A stretch of 64,000 bases of DNA, taken from Tricholoma matsutake. Its lineage: Eukaryota > Basidiomycota > Agaricomycetes > Agaricales > Tricholomataceae. Both the position numbers and the translations under genes were made by a program. The notes beneath the pieces were generated by a model, which worked only from the letters and a program-made list of their open reading frames with translations, was not told where the DNA came from and ran no database searches. The stretch lies in assembly GCA_026075535.2 (NCBI GenBank), contig AP026550.1:7626001-7690000 (forward strand), in the 5' to 3' direction. This document shows positions 1 to 11,290 of the stretch, piece after piece. Position 1 is the first letter of the stretch; each line of letters starts with the position of its first letter.

Positions 1-264
1 TACACAGTGAAAGAATTCACAGTAGATGAGGTGAGGTCTGTGGTGAGTGTAACAACCCTCACAATAAATGTCATCCAGAGTCTGGAGGCAGACCTTGAAT
101 GATGATGGACAGGTGAAACACAGGGAGATTTTTAAAGAGAGTTACAAGTCCTGAGGTACAACGGAGTTGTTCTTATAACCCCTGGTCTGGCAGAGGATTT
201 TGACCATACCAATCAATGTGGCATCTCAGCTGATGGTAATTTTAATCCCAATGATGTTTTGATG

Positions 265-537
265 TTTTGATGGTTGATGTATTGTATATGTTTGTTTATA
301 GCAGAAATTTCCAACAGGGCTCAAAATCTATATCCATTTGTAATCAAGATGTTGAGTAGTCTACTATTGGTCAGCAGGTTGGATGGAGCCCTCATCTATT
401 GTTTTGATGGTTGTTGTATTGTATTTGTTTGTTTATGGTGGAAATTTCTGACTGGGCTCAAAATCTATATCCATTTGTAATCAAGATGTTGCATAGTCTA
501 CTACTGGTCAGCAGGTTCGATGGAGCCCTTGTCTATT
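265..537. repeat. Tandem duplication, two 137-bp units
   Basis: Unit 1 begins at 265 and unit 2 at 402, both with TTTTGATGGTTG. The units stay near identical through TCAGCAGGTT and GATGGAGCCC. It is a simple two-copy duplication inside the decayed gypsy segment and encodes no recognisable domain. Confidence 0.85.
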
Positions 538-956
538 GCCATTCTACTCAGTTTGTGTCTGGCTTCTCTTTCTTCCTCATCAGAGTAGTTGACTTTTTGC
601 TTGAGTGTGGTCAATGACATGGATTCTCTGGGACAAATGGTGGATTAAGCAGTAATTGCTTTCTGTGGTTAAATTTGTATGTGAGCTTTTCTTCTTCTAT
701 GCCAACTTTGAGACTTACATGAGTATATGACCTGTCCAACAGCATTACTCCTCTGAGTACTATCATCATCCTGAATGTTCCACTTCTCAAGGGCACCACC
801 ATGAATGACAATTTGAGTTCTATGATGTTGCCAATCTGTAATTTTGTTGGATTAATAGGTGTGAATCTATTGCATCAATTTCAGTACACTGATTTTTATG
901 AATAACGGTGGAAGTCACTTGTATTCTCCTGTGCAGTTCTTTGTTCATTCCCATAT

Positions 957-1710
957 TTGAACTCTGTTCTCTTCACCATGGAAATATTCTCTGCCAGCCA
1001 TCTCAGTAATCAACAGAGCAATGGGATGGCCCCATTCGAGATCAACTATGGTTTCTTGCCTTGTATGATGCAAGAGCTTCCTTCCATGGAACACATTCCG
1101 CCAGGTGTGCATACTTTCGCAATGAATGCACTGCAAAACATGGCAGTGGCTCATGATAGTATCATTGCTGAATAAGTCTTTCAGTGACATTATGCTAATA
1201 AACATCAGCACAAAGATCCTGATATAAAACAAGGAGGCCTTGTCTACTTGTCCACAAAAAATATTGTGTTACCCAAGGGATGCACAAGTAAACTATTGCT
1301 GAAATTTGTAGGACCTTACAAGGTCCTACAAGCCTTCCCTGATACATCCAACCATGTGTTGGACCTTCCTATGGAGCTGAAATGCCGGCATTTACACCAG
1401 CATTTCCATGTTAGCCTCTTGAGGCCCACCTTCCTAACAACACCCTGCTTCCTAACAGGTGTTCCCCAGATGCATATGACTTTGGTGCACCTGATGACAC
1501 TGAATGGTACATTGAAGAGATTATGGCCCACAGATGGTGTGGCCATACTATCCAATTTGAAGTCAAGTGGAGTCTAGGTGACACCACTTGGGAACCATTA
1601 GTGAACTGCAATGATCTTGCAGCTCTAGATGCTTACTTGGCACTGATGGGTGCCAAGGATTGGCAGGAACTGCCAAGATGCACAGCTGGCACTGCACGTA
1701 CACAAAGTTG
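957..1710 (+). pseudogene. Gypsy integrase C-terminus with chromodomain (broken)
   Basis: The reading has the typical end of a basidiomycete Ty3/gypsy polyprotein. First comes an integrase tail with the block GMAPFEINYGFLP (about 1024-1062). Next is the GPY/F-like module with LSTKNIVLPKG, KFVGPYKVLQAF and HQHFHVSLLRP (1248-1440). Last is a chromodomain-like stretch with HRWCGHTIQFEVKW and GDTTWEPL followed by LDAYLALMG (1523-1660). The pieces lie in different frames: a stop follows the first block near 1173, and a shift occurs between about 1455 and 1520. In this family the chromodomain is thought to steer integration to heterochromatin. The catalytic DDE core is not visible upstream, so only the C-terminal third remains. 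Confidence 0.85.
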
Positions 1711-1831
1711 AGCAACTTGGAAAACTCCAAGTTGTCCAACACGGTGATGTGCAAATGTGTATTCAAACTCCGCTGCTGTATAGTACAGTGCATGGAGTTC
1801 CATTTTTTTTCTCTTCATCGCCTGGTGTTTA

Positions 1832-3170
1832 CCATGTCAAATCTAGCACCAGATGACAATGACCCCATGGGGGATGCCAATAAAAAATCACAACCTCACT
1901 GTGCACGTGAGACTGACCCTAGTGGCCAGTCTCAAAGGGGGAAGGAGAAGCAGAGAGAGCTTGAGCCAACAGGCTTGAGCAGCCAAACTCAGATCCACTG
2001 CTTGCCAAGTCCTGGTGAGATGGAAGAAGCTATCCGCTCTAGCAGATGTTCTGCTAGAGAAGGCCAAAACCAATGAGCTGGTGTTGGCACCAGTTCCTTG
2101 ACTGATGAAGGCTGGAGACTGATGGTGATTTCACTGAGGCACTTGCAATATTTGCAAGAGCTATGCATTACACGTGTACACCCACATGTATGACCATGAT
2201 AAACAATATCTCGATGTGAAGGATTGTCGAGATGCCAACATCAACTCTGGCTTCTTAGCCAGAGCCAAACACGAGTACAATGTATGAGAAAGACATCAAC
2301 ACCCTCCAGGAGACCATCCAGAACCTGGAGAATGAAAATGAGCAGCTGAAAGAGGAGCTCGAGGGCCAATCCTCTAAACGAGCTCATACTTGTGAGCCAT
2401 CCCCTTACCCTGAGAGGTCTCAGGGTAACTCTTATGCAAACATCATTTCCCAGCTGGCTCCACCTCCTGCTCCCCACCCCATCATTCCCAACAAGGACGT
2501 CAATATGAATGAGGTTTACCCACCTCTTCCCAATCCTCCTCCACCAAGGTATACTTTCTCGGTGCTTAATATCCCCAGGACAGCGAACTGGCAACCGGCT
2601 CCCAAGCTGCATGGTCAAGTCCCGACCTCAATTCCTCAGAACACTGAGGAATTTGATGCTTGGACCCAGTTGGCCCATACCACCAGGAACTATCCAATGC
2701 TGGAATGGATGTGCGAGTATATGCACATCATCAATGACACTCCTGCAGGGGCTTGAATGCCCCTGATGAGTTATGCCCTTGCCCACTGGCAGTTACCCAG
2801 TTGGCTCCCAGTTGAAATGCAGTCAGTGCAAGGATTGCGCTGACTCAACAATCCTAATCACCTGGATCAACCCTCGCTCCTGGACTCAGCCAAAACATGT
2901 GCGCAGTTCATGCACCAACATCTGTACCAGTGGAGACACCACCCTGGTACCCTTTTGGATGAACAGAGGGTTTTTCTCCATCATGTCAGGGGACAACTCC
3001 TGCTCCATCAACAGATTCCTTCAGGGCTCTCCCCTGAGGTCAAAACTCACCTGTACCTTTGTATTGCAGAGGTACTTGCTAAGCCAGGCTTGTACCAACA
3101 GATTTGAGAGTGGGACCCTCACTCTGTCCCCTGTGCATCATCGGCAGACTGCCAATAACTAACCATCAAG
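1832..3170 (+). pseudogene. Accessory ORF between pol and 3' LTR of element A (gag-like, broken)
   Basis: An ATG at 1832 opens a polar, charged N-terminus. After stops near 2090-2150 the reading continues in another frame. At 2280-2755 it gives a coiled-coil-like stretch (TLQETIQNLENENEQLKEEL) and then a Pro-rich segment (PPPAPHPIIPN, PLPNPPPPR). A further piece at about 2890-3107 contains HQHLYQWRHHPGTLLDEQR and GLSPEVKTHLYLCIAEVL. Coiled coil plus Pro-rich linker plus helical C-terminal block could be a structural (gag-like) or accessory protein. I recognise the style of such ORFs in mushroom gypsy elements but not a named family. Position after the chromodomain, not before protease, is unusual for gag. 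Confidence 0.5.
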
Positions 3171-3562
3171 CCTCCTTAGAGGATGTCATAAGACATCTCG
3201 CCTCTATGGGAGTCTTGGATGTGGAAGTTTGAGAAGGTTCCCACTATGCCATTGGCTGGCTCACAGTGATGGCCACTGCAAACTCCTCCCAGTCGGAATA
3301 GTCTACCACTGGTACAGACATCATGCGACATCTGCGGCAACTTCCAAACACTCATTCAGAGGATGCTCCTCTGATGACTGAACCCCAGTGGTGGGTCACT
3401 GGGCCCAGTAATGTGGCTCTTCAAGAGCCACAATGGAAAAGAAAAAGAGAGTTTACTGCTTCCACCAGGGGTGGAGTTCCTCCTCATTCAGGGTGACCCT
3501 GCCCCGAATCAATGATTTCAACTGCCCCCTCCTCTGGATTCTCCAGTGGACTCTCTGCTTAA

Positions 3563-4120
3563 ATGCACATGAGCACCTCTCACATGGATGACCCTAGCCA
3601 GGATTGGTTCAGCAACACCTTCTTCATCCAGAAGGTGACTCAAGGCCAGAAGAAGGCCTTGAAGAGGACGTGGTGTGTCGCTGCTGGAATACCCCCTAAG
3701 GGGCACAAGCCACCCATTAGCTCTGTTACCATTGTCCCATCTAACAAGGCATGAAAAGTTACAGTCCTGGACGACAACAGTCACCACTGACTCCATCTCC
3801 CCCTCCAACGGTGAAACACTCCCCATCGAGAAAACACATTTTCTGTCTGTCCCCTTTGATGAAGGGCAGATGACTGATACCTCTGCTCTGGGGAATTCCC
3901 TCTAACTCAATTGTCCTTGATGGTCCCCCATCACAAGACAACCCTACTGTCTTCTGCACCCAACTACGAGCACAAGATTCCCATGCCAATTATGCCCAAT
4001 TACATATGGGCTATGTTGGTGGATGTCAACCTACCTGCATCCTCATTGACCCTCGACGAGACCCACATTTCATTGTTGAAGCTTGATGATACCCACATCC
4101 CCAATGACCCTGCCAAATAG
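3563..4120 (+). pseudogene. Second small coding remnant upstream of 3' LTR of element A
   Basis: Open stretches at 3563-3754 (motifs DDPSQDWFSNTFFIQKVTQG and KRTWCVAAGIPPKGHKPP) and 3911-4120 (MPNYIWAMLVDVNLPAS) look protein-like in amino-acid use and lie in line with the ORF before them, but stops and shifts separate them. No domain is recognised. They are probably the C-terminal part of the accessory coding region of element A. Confidence 0.3.
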
Positions 4121-4232
4121 AGTCATCATGTGTTCTTCTAACTGTGTCATCACACCCTGATGATACCTACATACTCAATGGCCTGTCAAGGTCATCCTAT
4201 TACTCAAACGTATTATGCTTCTCCGATGGATG

Positions 4233-4249
4233 AAGCCTAAGGGGGAGGG
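4233..4249 (+). other. Polypurine tract of element A
   Basis: A purine-rich run (AAGCCTAAGGGGGAGGG) directly precedes the LTR start TGTGGTGACC, the expected place for plus-strand primer formation. Confidence 0.7.
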
Positions 4250-4445
4250 TGTGGTGACCTGGGGCTAGGCCCTGCATTTATATATATTATAATAACTTGC
4301 TATTGGCCTGACTGGTCCCTATATAGGGACCAGTCTTCTACTTACATAAGCAACTTTTCTACTATCACTACCATTACACAAAATATATATGTTATTCATG
4401 TTCTTGTGGTCTGTGATCTTAAGGAGTTCCCCCAGACTCACTACA
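4250..4445 (+). repeat. 3' LTR of element A (about 196 bp)
   Basis: The sequence begins TGTGGTGACC, ends CCAGACTCACTACA and directly follows a polypurine tract, giving TG...CA ends. It contains TATATAGGGACC as a possible TATA region. No second copy is present in the window, so the boundary rests on the TG/CA ends and the polypurine tract. Confidence 0.7.
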
Positions 4446-4502
4446 CCTGCAGTTCAACTGCTGATAATATTGCAGTGTGGGGGGGGTTTAACGAATGTAC
4501 AT
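4446..4502 (+). pseudogene. Left part of a copia fragment split by G2
   Basis: If G2 and one copy of its 4-bp target duplication are removed, these 57 bases join 26261 onward in one open frame that runs into a copia-type GAG-pre-integrase block. On its own this short piece has no diagnostic motif. The link is an inference from the joined frame. Confidence 0.3.
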
Positions 4503-5219
4503 TGATAGGTTGTCTCCTTGGCTCAAAGGCTGATTCACCATTTCAACCACATTCTAATCACATCAGATAACTCGCATGAGGTCCCAGAAGCAGCATGACC
4601 ACTCCCAACCAAGTCTACCGAGTGTGATATCTTATCAACCACGTCGAAACATCACCAGCAACATCAAGCATACCAAGAGACCACATTGCACAACTTTAGG
4701 ACTGCGTCGAAAGCCCCTAAGATCCCTCTAAATGACCATTGAACATTCCCGATCAACTTCAAACAGCCGCGACTGCGATCAAACATTGTCAACCATTGTC
4801 GAGCGCTATTGATTGATATCGAGAGACTGCGAGCGACATCGGGTGCCGCATTTGTTATCTATATGGTCAAATACCATGTGCCAGGAAGTATTCCAACTCG
4901 TGCTCAAACCTGCTGATAGTAGGTCAGCCTCGTTCCAACTCCCTATCGCGTACAGAAGGATTATTGTGAGACTTAGCATCGTTTATACACAAAGGACAGT
5001 CTCTTTTAGTTCTTTCCCTGTATTACTCCTTCATCATATGATATATCTCTTTCTTGTTCGGATTCCAGTCTCCTTTTTGGCCTTGTGCCTTAACTCATAT
5101 CTTTTGCCTCATGTTCTACACATGTTTCTTATACCATTTTAGGAAGTTTCTTTAAAACATATAAAACTCTGTAGTATCTACTTGAAAAGCCAAGAAATCG
5201 TCTGCACCTATCATCTCGT
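4503..5219 (+). repeat. 5' LTR of G2, first part
   Basis: It starts TGATAGGTTGTCTCC, the same as the 3' LTR at 25066, and stops in mid-LTR where G1 is inserted. Together with 15667-16133 it makes a 1184-bp LTR, matching the 1191-bp 3' LTR. The last four bases (5216-5219, TCGT) are the left copy of the G1 target duplication. Confidence 0.92.
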
Positions 5220-6407
5220 TGGTGATACTCAACCTGGGAAAACCACCTAAACTGCTGATGAGGCAATCGATGATATTTGCGATGAGTCCGAGGAAGGGTA
5301 CAAGTCTTTCCAAATGTTCGTGGTCCAACCGATGGGAAGATAACTAGTTGGTACTAGTCATGAAGGTAGTGCTATAGGAACTGAAGGTGTTTGGTGTGGT
5401 CCGATTGAGTATCGACCGATATCAAGGATAATCAATGAGATCGATGGCAAATGAGTTCTATCGTCGATGGTTGAAGTGTGAATTCCGAGGACCTTTCAAC
5501 AGGTTGAAAGTATATGAAGGCTATAGTCAATGGCTAGGACATGTTGAAATGGTTGCTAGTGATAATGATCAGAGGATCATAGGAAGATCGAGGACGATGA
5601 TGGTCGTAGAGGTTTCTCATCGATCAAGAAAACTCGTAGAGACTTAGATTGTTTTTAGAAGATTGATCGGATGCTTAGAACTGTATATGAGACGATAGGT
5701 GAAGACAATTTCCTCCTTTTTCAAGTAGATACTACAGAGTTTTATATGTTTTAAAGAAACTTCCTAAAATGGAATGAGAAACATGTGTAGAACATGAGGC
5801 AAAAGATATGAGTTAAGGCACAAGGCCAAAAAGGAGACTGGAATCCAAACAAGAAAGATATATATCATATGATGAAAGAGTAATAAAGGGTATAGAACTA
5901 AAAGGGGACTGTCCTCTGTGTATAAATCACGCTAAGTCTTGCAATAATTTGTCCAGCGGGTTCTGTGTGTGATAGGGACTTGGAACGAGGCTGACCTACT
6001 ATCAGCAGGTTTGGGCACGAGTTGGAATCCTTCCTGGTGCATGGTATTCCACCATATAGATAACAAATGCAGCGCCCAATGTCACTCGTAGTCTCTCGAT
6101 ATCGATTGATGACGCTTGATGATGGTCGACGATGTTCGATTACAGTCGCAGTTTGTTCGAAGATGATCAGGGATGTTCGATGGTCATTTAGAAGGGGTCT
6201 TAGGGGCTTTCGACATAGTCCTAAGGTTGTGTGATGTGGTCTCTTGGTACGATCAATGTCGCTGGTGATGTTTCAATGTGGTCAATATGATATCACAATC
6301 GATAGACTGGGTTGCGCTGCATCTGGGACCTCGTAGGAGTTAGCCGATGTGATTAGAATGTGTTTAGAATGACGTATCGGCCTTTGAGTTGAGGAGACAA
6401 CCTATCA
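5220..6407 (-). repeat. 3' LTR of G1 (1188 bp)
   Basis: Read on the - strand it begins TGATAGGTTGTCTCC at 6407 and ends GAGTATCACCA at 5220. It matches the 14486-15662 LTR throughout. The differences I compared are mostly CG versus TG or CA. Confidence 0.92.
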
Positions 6408-6426
6408 TCCTCCCCCTTACTGAAAT
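6406..6426 (-). other. 3' polypurine tract of G1
   Basis: The - strand reads ATTTCAGTAAGGGGGAGGATG. The tract itself (GTAAGGGGGAGGA, 6408-6420) abuts the LTR start. The same 21 bases occur inside pol at 9841-9861. Confidence 0.85.
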
Positions 6427-6555
6427 TCTGACCATCCCGGTCAGTTGAGCCAAAATAACCGGGTCATGTGACATTGTTGATCGTTGATTTAAGATGCATC
6501 GTAGTTCAAACTTCTCTCTTACCATTCGATCTCTTTCATCAATCTCCTCGACAAC

Positions 6556-8121
6556 ATGTCCATCCTCGACCAAGTGAAATCGATGCCCGAGGCTGGCAAA
6601 GCTGAAGACCTCGACTTCGAGGTGTGGGGTCAAAATTTTTGTGAGAAAATGGTATGTCTTTTTCTTTTTCTTCGTTTATCTGCTTCCTGACTTTGTTGAT
6701 AGGCTGAATACGATGATCTTATCAGATCGTTCGATGAGGCATGCAATGGCCATGTGCAGGCTATGTTGGACGAGGCGATCAGCCTCTTTGCACCTTTCGC
6801 TCATGAGGATTGGGTTTCATGGGGTGGGAAGTATATTTTTGAGGAGTATTCGAGGAAGAGAGAGGAAGAGAGGAAGAGAGAGGAGGAAAGGGAGGCTGTG
6901 GCCATCGAGGCCGAAGTGAAGAGGATCGAGGAACGACGAGATGCACTGGTTGAGGCACATCGATCATTCTTGGCCAAAGTCTGGGCCAAAACCGTTTTGA
7001 AGGAAGAATTTCGCGATCAGACCGCTGTGCTTGAGCTCATGCACCTCTTGATCGATCGGGACAAAGCTGCGGACGAAGAAGAACCTCTGGTCGATGACCT
7101 ACTGGTCATCAAGCAAATCGTTGAGAAGAGGAAGGTGGACGAGATGGACAAGGAGGAGGAAGGTGAGGACAAGTTGGATGAAGAGCCTGTGGTCATGAAG
7201 TGGGTGCAGCTAGAGGAAGGTGAGCTGATCACCTTCCATGGGCCAGTAAGTCCTCATTCTATGTTGATATCGTTCAGACTAATTACAATTGCTTTAGTGT
7301 GATCATTGCACCAGGCTGAGGACGTCTCCAGAATGCATCGTCGAGGAGGGCGCACCCAAGTGCAAGAGATGCACTCAAGGGCTGCAGGGGTGTTACTGGG
7401 AGGGAGTATCAAGGCGAGGACTCCGTCAGGGCAAGTTGAGGAAAACAGCAGGCTCTAAATGAGCTACAAGGGTTACTGAGGAGTCGACAGAGGTGTCGAC
7501 TCCTAGATGTAGTAAGCGAGTCTTCTCGATAACAAGTACAATTGCTAATTTGTATGATTACTTAGCGGTACGCATCCGGGCTATCCAGCCCATCCAAAAC
7601 GCGGAGGCCGGGCCCTCGAAAGTTGATGAGCGCTCAAGGCGAGAACTCCATCAGGGCGAGTCGAGGAAAACAGCAGGCTCTAAACGAGCTACAAGGGTTA
7701 CTGAGGAGTTGACAGAGGTGTCGACTCCTAGACGTAGTAAGCAAGTCTTCTCGATAACAAGTACAGTTGCTAATTTGTATGATTACTTAGCAGTATGCAT
7801 CCAGGCTATCCAGCCCATCCAAAATGCAGAGGCCAGGCCCTCAAAAGTTGACGAGTGCCTGAAATGAATGACAAAGGCAAAGGCAAAGTCCGCTCAGAAG
7901 GAGAAGGGCAAGGAAAAGCAAGGGAATGAGAAGTCAAACCCAAAGTCGTGGGTCTGGTTGAGGGGATGTCAATGGTGGTGGAGGACAAGATGATGCAGTT
8001 GGATGCAGCAAGACTCCGTCGTCAATATCTCGCGGAAGTGCTGGTGCACAAGAAGTTGGAAGTGGAAGTGCTGATGGAAGAGATCGAGGTCTTGGAGAGG
8101 AAGTGGGAGGAATCCCAGTAG
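6556..8121 (+). CDS. Spliced opposite-strand gene of G1: Cys-cluster and coiled-coil protein
   Basis: This gene runs against the pol gene of G1, between integrase and the 3' LTR. Proposed exons are 6556-6651, 6703-7245, 7298-7511 and from 7566, with GT-AG introns of 51, 52 and 54 nt. The protein starts MSILDQVKSMPEAGKAED. It has a Glu/Arg/Lys-rich helical region (EEYSRKREEERKREEER), an acidic stretch and then a cysteine cluster (CDHCTRLRTSPEC ... KCKRCTQGLQGC) resembling a zinc-binding module of the CX2C type. It ends in a coiled coil (ARLRRQYLAEVLVHKKLEVE). An in-frame TGA at about 7459 stands where the tandem copy has CGA, and a frameshift lies near 7930, so this copy is damaged. The G2 counterpart at 23534-24908 has the same start, introns and cysteines, which argues for a real gene. 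Function unknown; nucleic-acid binding is a guess from the cysteines. Confidence 0.7.
7410..7859 (+). repeat. In-frame tandem duplication, two 225-bp units
   Basis: Units 7410-7634 and 7635-7859 both begin CAAGGCGAG and include one exon part, one intron and the start of the next exon. 225 bp is 75 codons, so the frame is kept. G2 has a single copy, so the duplication is specific to G1. Confidence 0.85.
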
Positions 8122-8445
8122 TCATTTGTTTTATTGTTTTAATTTTGTTGTTTTCATTGTGTCTGAACAAGATATGTTTGAAATGAGAAAGATAGCATAC
8201 GATCAAGGCCAAGAAATGTAAGATATATGCGAAAAAACATAGGAGAGAAAAAGAAAAAGAAAGAAGGATGGACAATTGATCAAAACGAGACATAGGGGAA
8301 AGGCTCAGAACTCCTTCATAGCCAAAAACCCCATTGAGCTTGCATGAACATGTTTTGAACAATATCATGACTTGTAATAGTACACTGTTATAGATTTGAG
8401 AGTTTGTTTTAATATCGCAAGTAAGAAAAAGAAAAGGAAAATGCT

Positions 8446-9791
8446 CTATTCGTCTTCATCGAGGTCAGGAATGCCTTCGTCAATGTCTCCATCAACGTCC
8501 GATGTTGTTCAAAGTTGTTTGAGCCGATGATCGTCGATATCGAAGAGGTTCAGAGGAAGGGGAATTGATTTCCGTGCTAGATAGGGTAGAACTCAGAAAG
8601 CAGCTACTGGTCAATGCAGAACTGAACTGTTGAGCTTGCAAAGAATATAAGTGCCACTGTAGTTTCATGCAATGACAATGAGTGGGCCGAGATATCGAGC
8701 TCGCATTTTTCGATTAAGAGCTTTTTCGATCTGTGTGTTTTGCATGAGTATGAGGTCACCTTTTTCGAAATTGTAGTCTCGAATTGTTTGCTTGTGAACT
8801 TCTTCAAAGCGTTTCACAGCTTCTCGTCGGACTCTAGAGTAGAGTACTTCGAGATCAGTCAATCATTTCTGTAATGCGATAGCGCGTCGGGCAATGAGAT
8901 CGGTGGAGGAGAGTATCAAATTGGGTGGTGGTTGTAGGTATGTCACTTCTGAGATGTCGAGAGGGATGTGTGGATGAGAACCTGTGATCACAAAATAGGG
9001 CGAACAGCCCATTCATTTTTGAACTGTTACCCGTTCTGCCCAAAAGACCGAGTAGGTCCCAACCGACCATCGAGTTTGGTCACCATCGACAGCCTTGTAG
9101 AGTGATTGTCGTACATCGAAGTGGGCTCGTTCGAAGAGGCCATTGGCATGAGAATTGTACCCACTTATCTGAATGTGATTGATATGATATCATTTTGCCA
9201 AGTATTTGAGAGCAGCAAGAAATGCTGAGCCGTTGTCAGTAACGATCTTGTAAAGCGACAAATGATTTCTTTGAAGATCCAATTGCCAATGGTCTTTGCT
9301 GTTTCATTGCAAAGCATCCTGAATTCCGGCCAGTACGATATCGAACATTGACCTTGTACTATATAGCGATATCCGCCAGAAGGTGGCATGTGCACTGTGT
9401 CAATGTAGACCTTTCCGAATAGAGGGGCGGGGGTGGTGATGATTGGTGGAATAAGAAGATTTTGAGTTTGTCGCAACTGACAGTAGTGGCACATTCGGAT
9501 GTACCATGCAATATTGGCTTTCAGGTTGGGCCACCAGAATTGTAGTGCGACGTGAGACTTCATGGCAAAAATCATTTGTGGCTGATATGGTCATGCAACG
9601 ACTGGATTATATCGATGCAACAGTCTGGAATTGCAACAATCTTGTGTTCTCCGTGACAATCTTTTCGCCATAGTCTTCCAGAATCTATGAAGAACTCGGT
9701 GCAATATCGCATGAAGGTAGCGTACTTGGTGTCTGATAGATTTGGGGGTTGCACCATATTGTCTAACCATGTATGAATGAGCAGTAATCAT
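8446..9791 (-). pseudogene. Integrase region of G1 pol
   Basis: The - strand reading from about 9791 to the stop at 8446-8448 holds the integrase. The zinc-binding N-terminus is visible in FWWPNLKANIAWYIRMCHYC. The start of the catalytic core is KVYIDTVHMPPSGGYRYIV and a later part is GNWIFKEIICR. A frameshift follows, and the TDNGPAF block seen in G2 is scrambled here. The C-terminal part carries KQTIRDYNFEKGDLILMQNT. Several stops and shifts divide the region (about 9170, 9400 and 8860), so no functional integrase can be made. The end lies 325 bp from the end of the convergent opposite-strand gene. Confidence 0.85.
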
Positions 9792-9840
9792 TTGTCCTCT
9801 TTCTTTGCTTTGTCCAATCGAGGTATGTCTTCATATGAAA

Positions 9841-9861
9841 CATCCTCCCCCTTACTGAAAT
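9841..9861 (-). other. Internal polypurine tract copy in G1 pol
   Basis: The - strand reads ATTTCAGTAAGGGGGAGGATG, identical over 21 bases to the 3' polypurine tract at 6406-6426. It lies at the RNase H to integrase junction and encodes part of a DFSKGED-like stretch in G2. Confidence 0.7.
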
Positions 9862-9989
9862 CTGAAGCTTGGGCAAAAGTGGGATAAGTCGTGTGAGAGG
9901 GGAAAGGTTAAATCAAGATTGGGTTGATTTGGTGAATGAAACCATGTAGTTTGTCGATCCAGTTGCCAAATTCTTCTTCTACTTTGATA

Positions 9990-11290
9990 TCGTTGTCTTT
10001 GGTTCGTCGAGGACGTTGTGAAAGACCAGTGTGTACCTGCAACATGAACTAGCGTAAAGTGGAACGTTAGAATTGAAACTATCCATCGGTTGATGCTAGT
10101 GCTAGGCGCAATATCAGGATTTGAGAGCATGCCTTTGATATACCTCGCATCAACCTCGATGATAAGGTTTCATCCCCTATCAAATATAAATGAAGTGCCC
10201 CAAGGGTTCGATATAGACCATAAAGTTTGAGTTTCAGTTGCGAAAACTGGGATTCATGGTCATTGAGTGTGATCAAGCTGAATCGACTGTAGTATTGTCT
10301 TTGAGGGTTATCGTGGTCGCATTGCCCGAGTAAATAGTTGATGGCTCGAATCGCTGGCGAGTTTAGGAGTGCATGCTTGAGATCTTCTTGTGCTGCTACC
10401 TGAGATGGGCTGAATTCAAAGGGCACATCTTTTCCAGTAAGATTGATTAGCACAGCTGCTTGATGTGCGAAACTCTGAATGAAAATTTGACAAACTCCAA
10501 TCGCTCCTAAGAACACCTTAACTTCCGTGAGTGTACGACACAGACCCCACTTCTGAATCTTATCGATATGTGTTGGGTCAGCCATTCAGCCTTGAATATT
10601 ACATCGATGACCTAAAACAATTATTTCGGGGACACAAGCAAATAATTTTGGTCCTGAGAACGTCCCGCCACAATACTTCATGCGCTGGGCAATGCAATTT
10701 ATGTTCTCGAAATGCTCCCATATGAATCGTTGAATGCCTGAGTTGTCGGCAATCATTTTGTAAGACCCACTGATTGTTTGATATTCCGATTTTGAACCCT
10801 TCACTGGTGTGTCGTCGATATAAGGGATCATGATGTGAGGGACCTTGGGTTGTAGGATGAAAGTGACGTCGTCGTGTAGGATTGGAACCAAGTTCGTCCA
10901 ACCCATCAGTAGGGTGACGATTCGAAGTGCGCCGAATGGGGTCTGGAAAGTTGTTAGATCTCGAGAGGATTCAGATACAAGCCTTTTGTCAAATGCAACA
11001 TATAAATCTAACATTCCACCACAAGCGCGTCCTCCAAACTGTTCGGCTAAATGCTCGGGGATCAGGATGACACCTGAGTGCTGAATTGTAACTTGGTTTA
11101 GCAGCTTGAGACTGTGGACTATTCGGAGTGATTTTGCATCTTTCTTCACAACACAAAACCATCGTGATCGGTATGACAAGTTCAACGATTCGTAGACTCC
11201 TGCTGTAATCTTCTTTTTCAGCATCTCGCAAATCTGTTCATACAAACCAGGCAGTATGGGGATATTGTGTTCGACCCAAGGAGTGTGAGG
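9990..11290 (-). pseudogene. Reverse transcriptase and RNase H of G1 pol
   Basis: The RT (about 11290-10586) is open for more than 200 residues. It shows LPGLYEQICEMLKKKI at the start, a motif A region GGMLDLYVAFDKR, FQTPFGALRIVTLLMGW, the catalytic box IPYIDDTPVKG, and FSGPKLFACVPEIIVLGHRC. A TGA stop at the end of this block separates it from MADPTHIDKIQKWG and the RNase H connection (10585-10079). Compared with G2, an in-frame deletion of about 22 codons joins AIRAINY directly to a LLGQCDHDN-like sequence. This removes the first RNase H catalytic position (the AVDTS-type block). RT copies genomic RNA into cDNA and RNase H removes the RNA strand. The RT core looks nearly intact but RNase H is defective. 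Confidence 0.88.

Larger units (their letters stand above)
1..4445 (+). mobile_element. Decayed Ty3/gypsy chromodomain retrotransposon, 3' part (element A)
   Basis: The segment holds the end of a gypsy pol gene (integrase C-terminal GPY/F-type domain plus chromodomain, 957-1710), a long downstream coding remnant (1832-4120), a G-rich polypurine tract and a 3' LTR (4250-4445). The 5' LTR, gag, protease and RT lie outside the window on the left or are lost. Bases 1-264 give short broken frames that I cannot assign. Bases 540-940 have no recognisable domain. Frameshifts and stops in every domain show that this copy is dead. It lies just left of the G2 insertion and apparently in the same older copia target. 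Confidence 0.8.
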
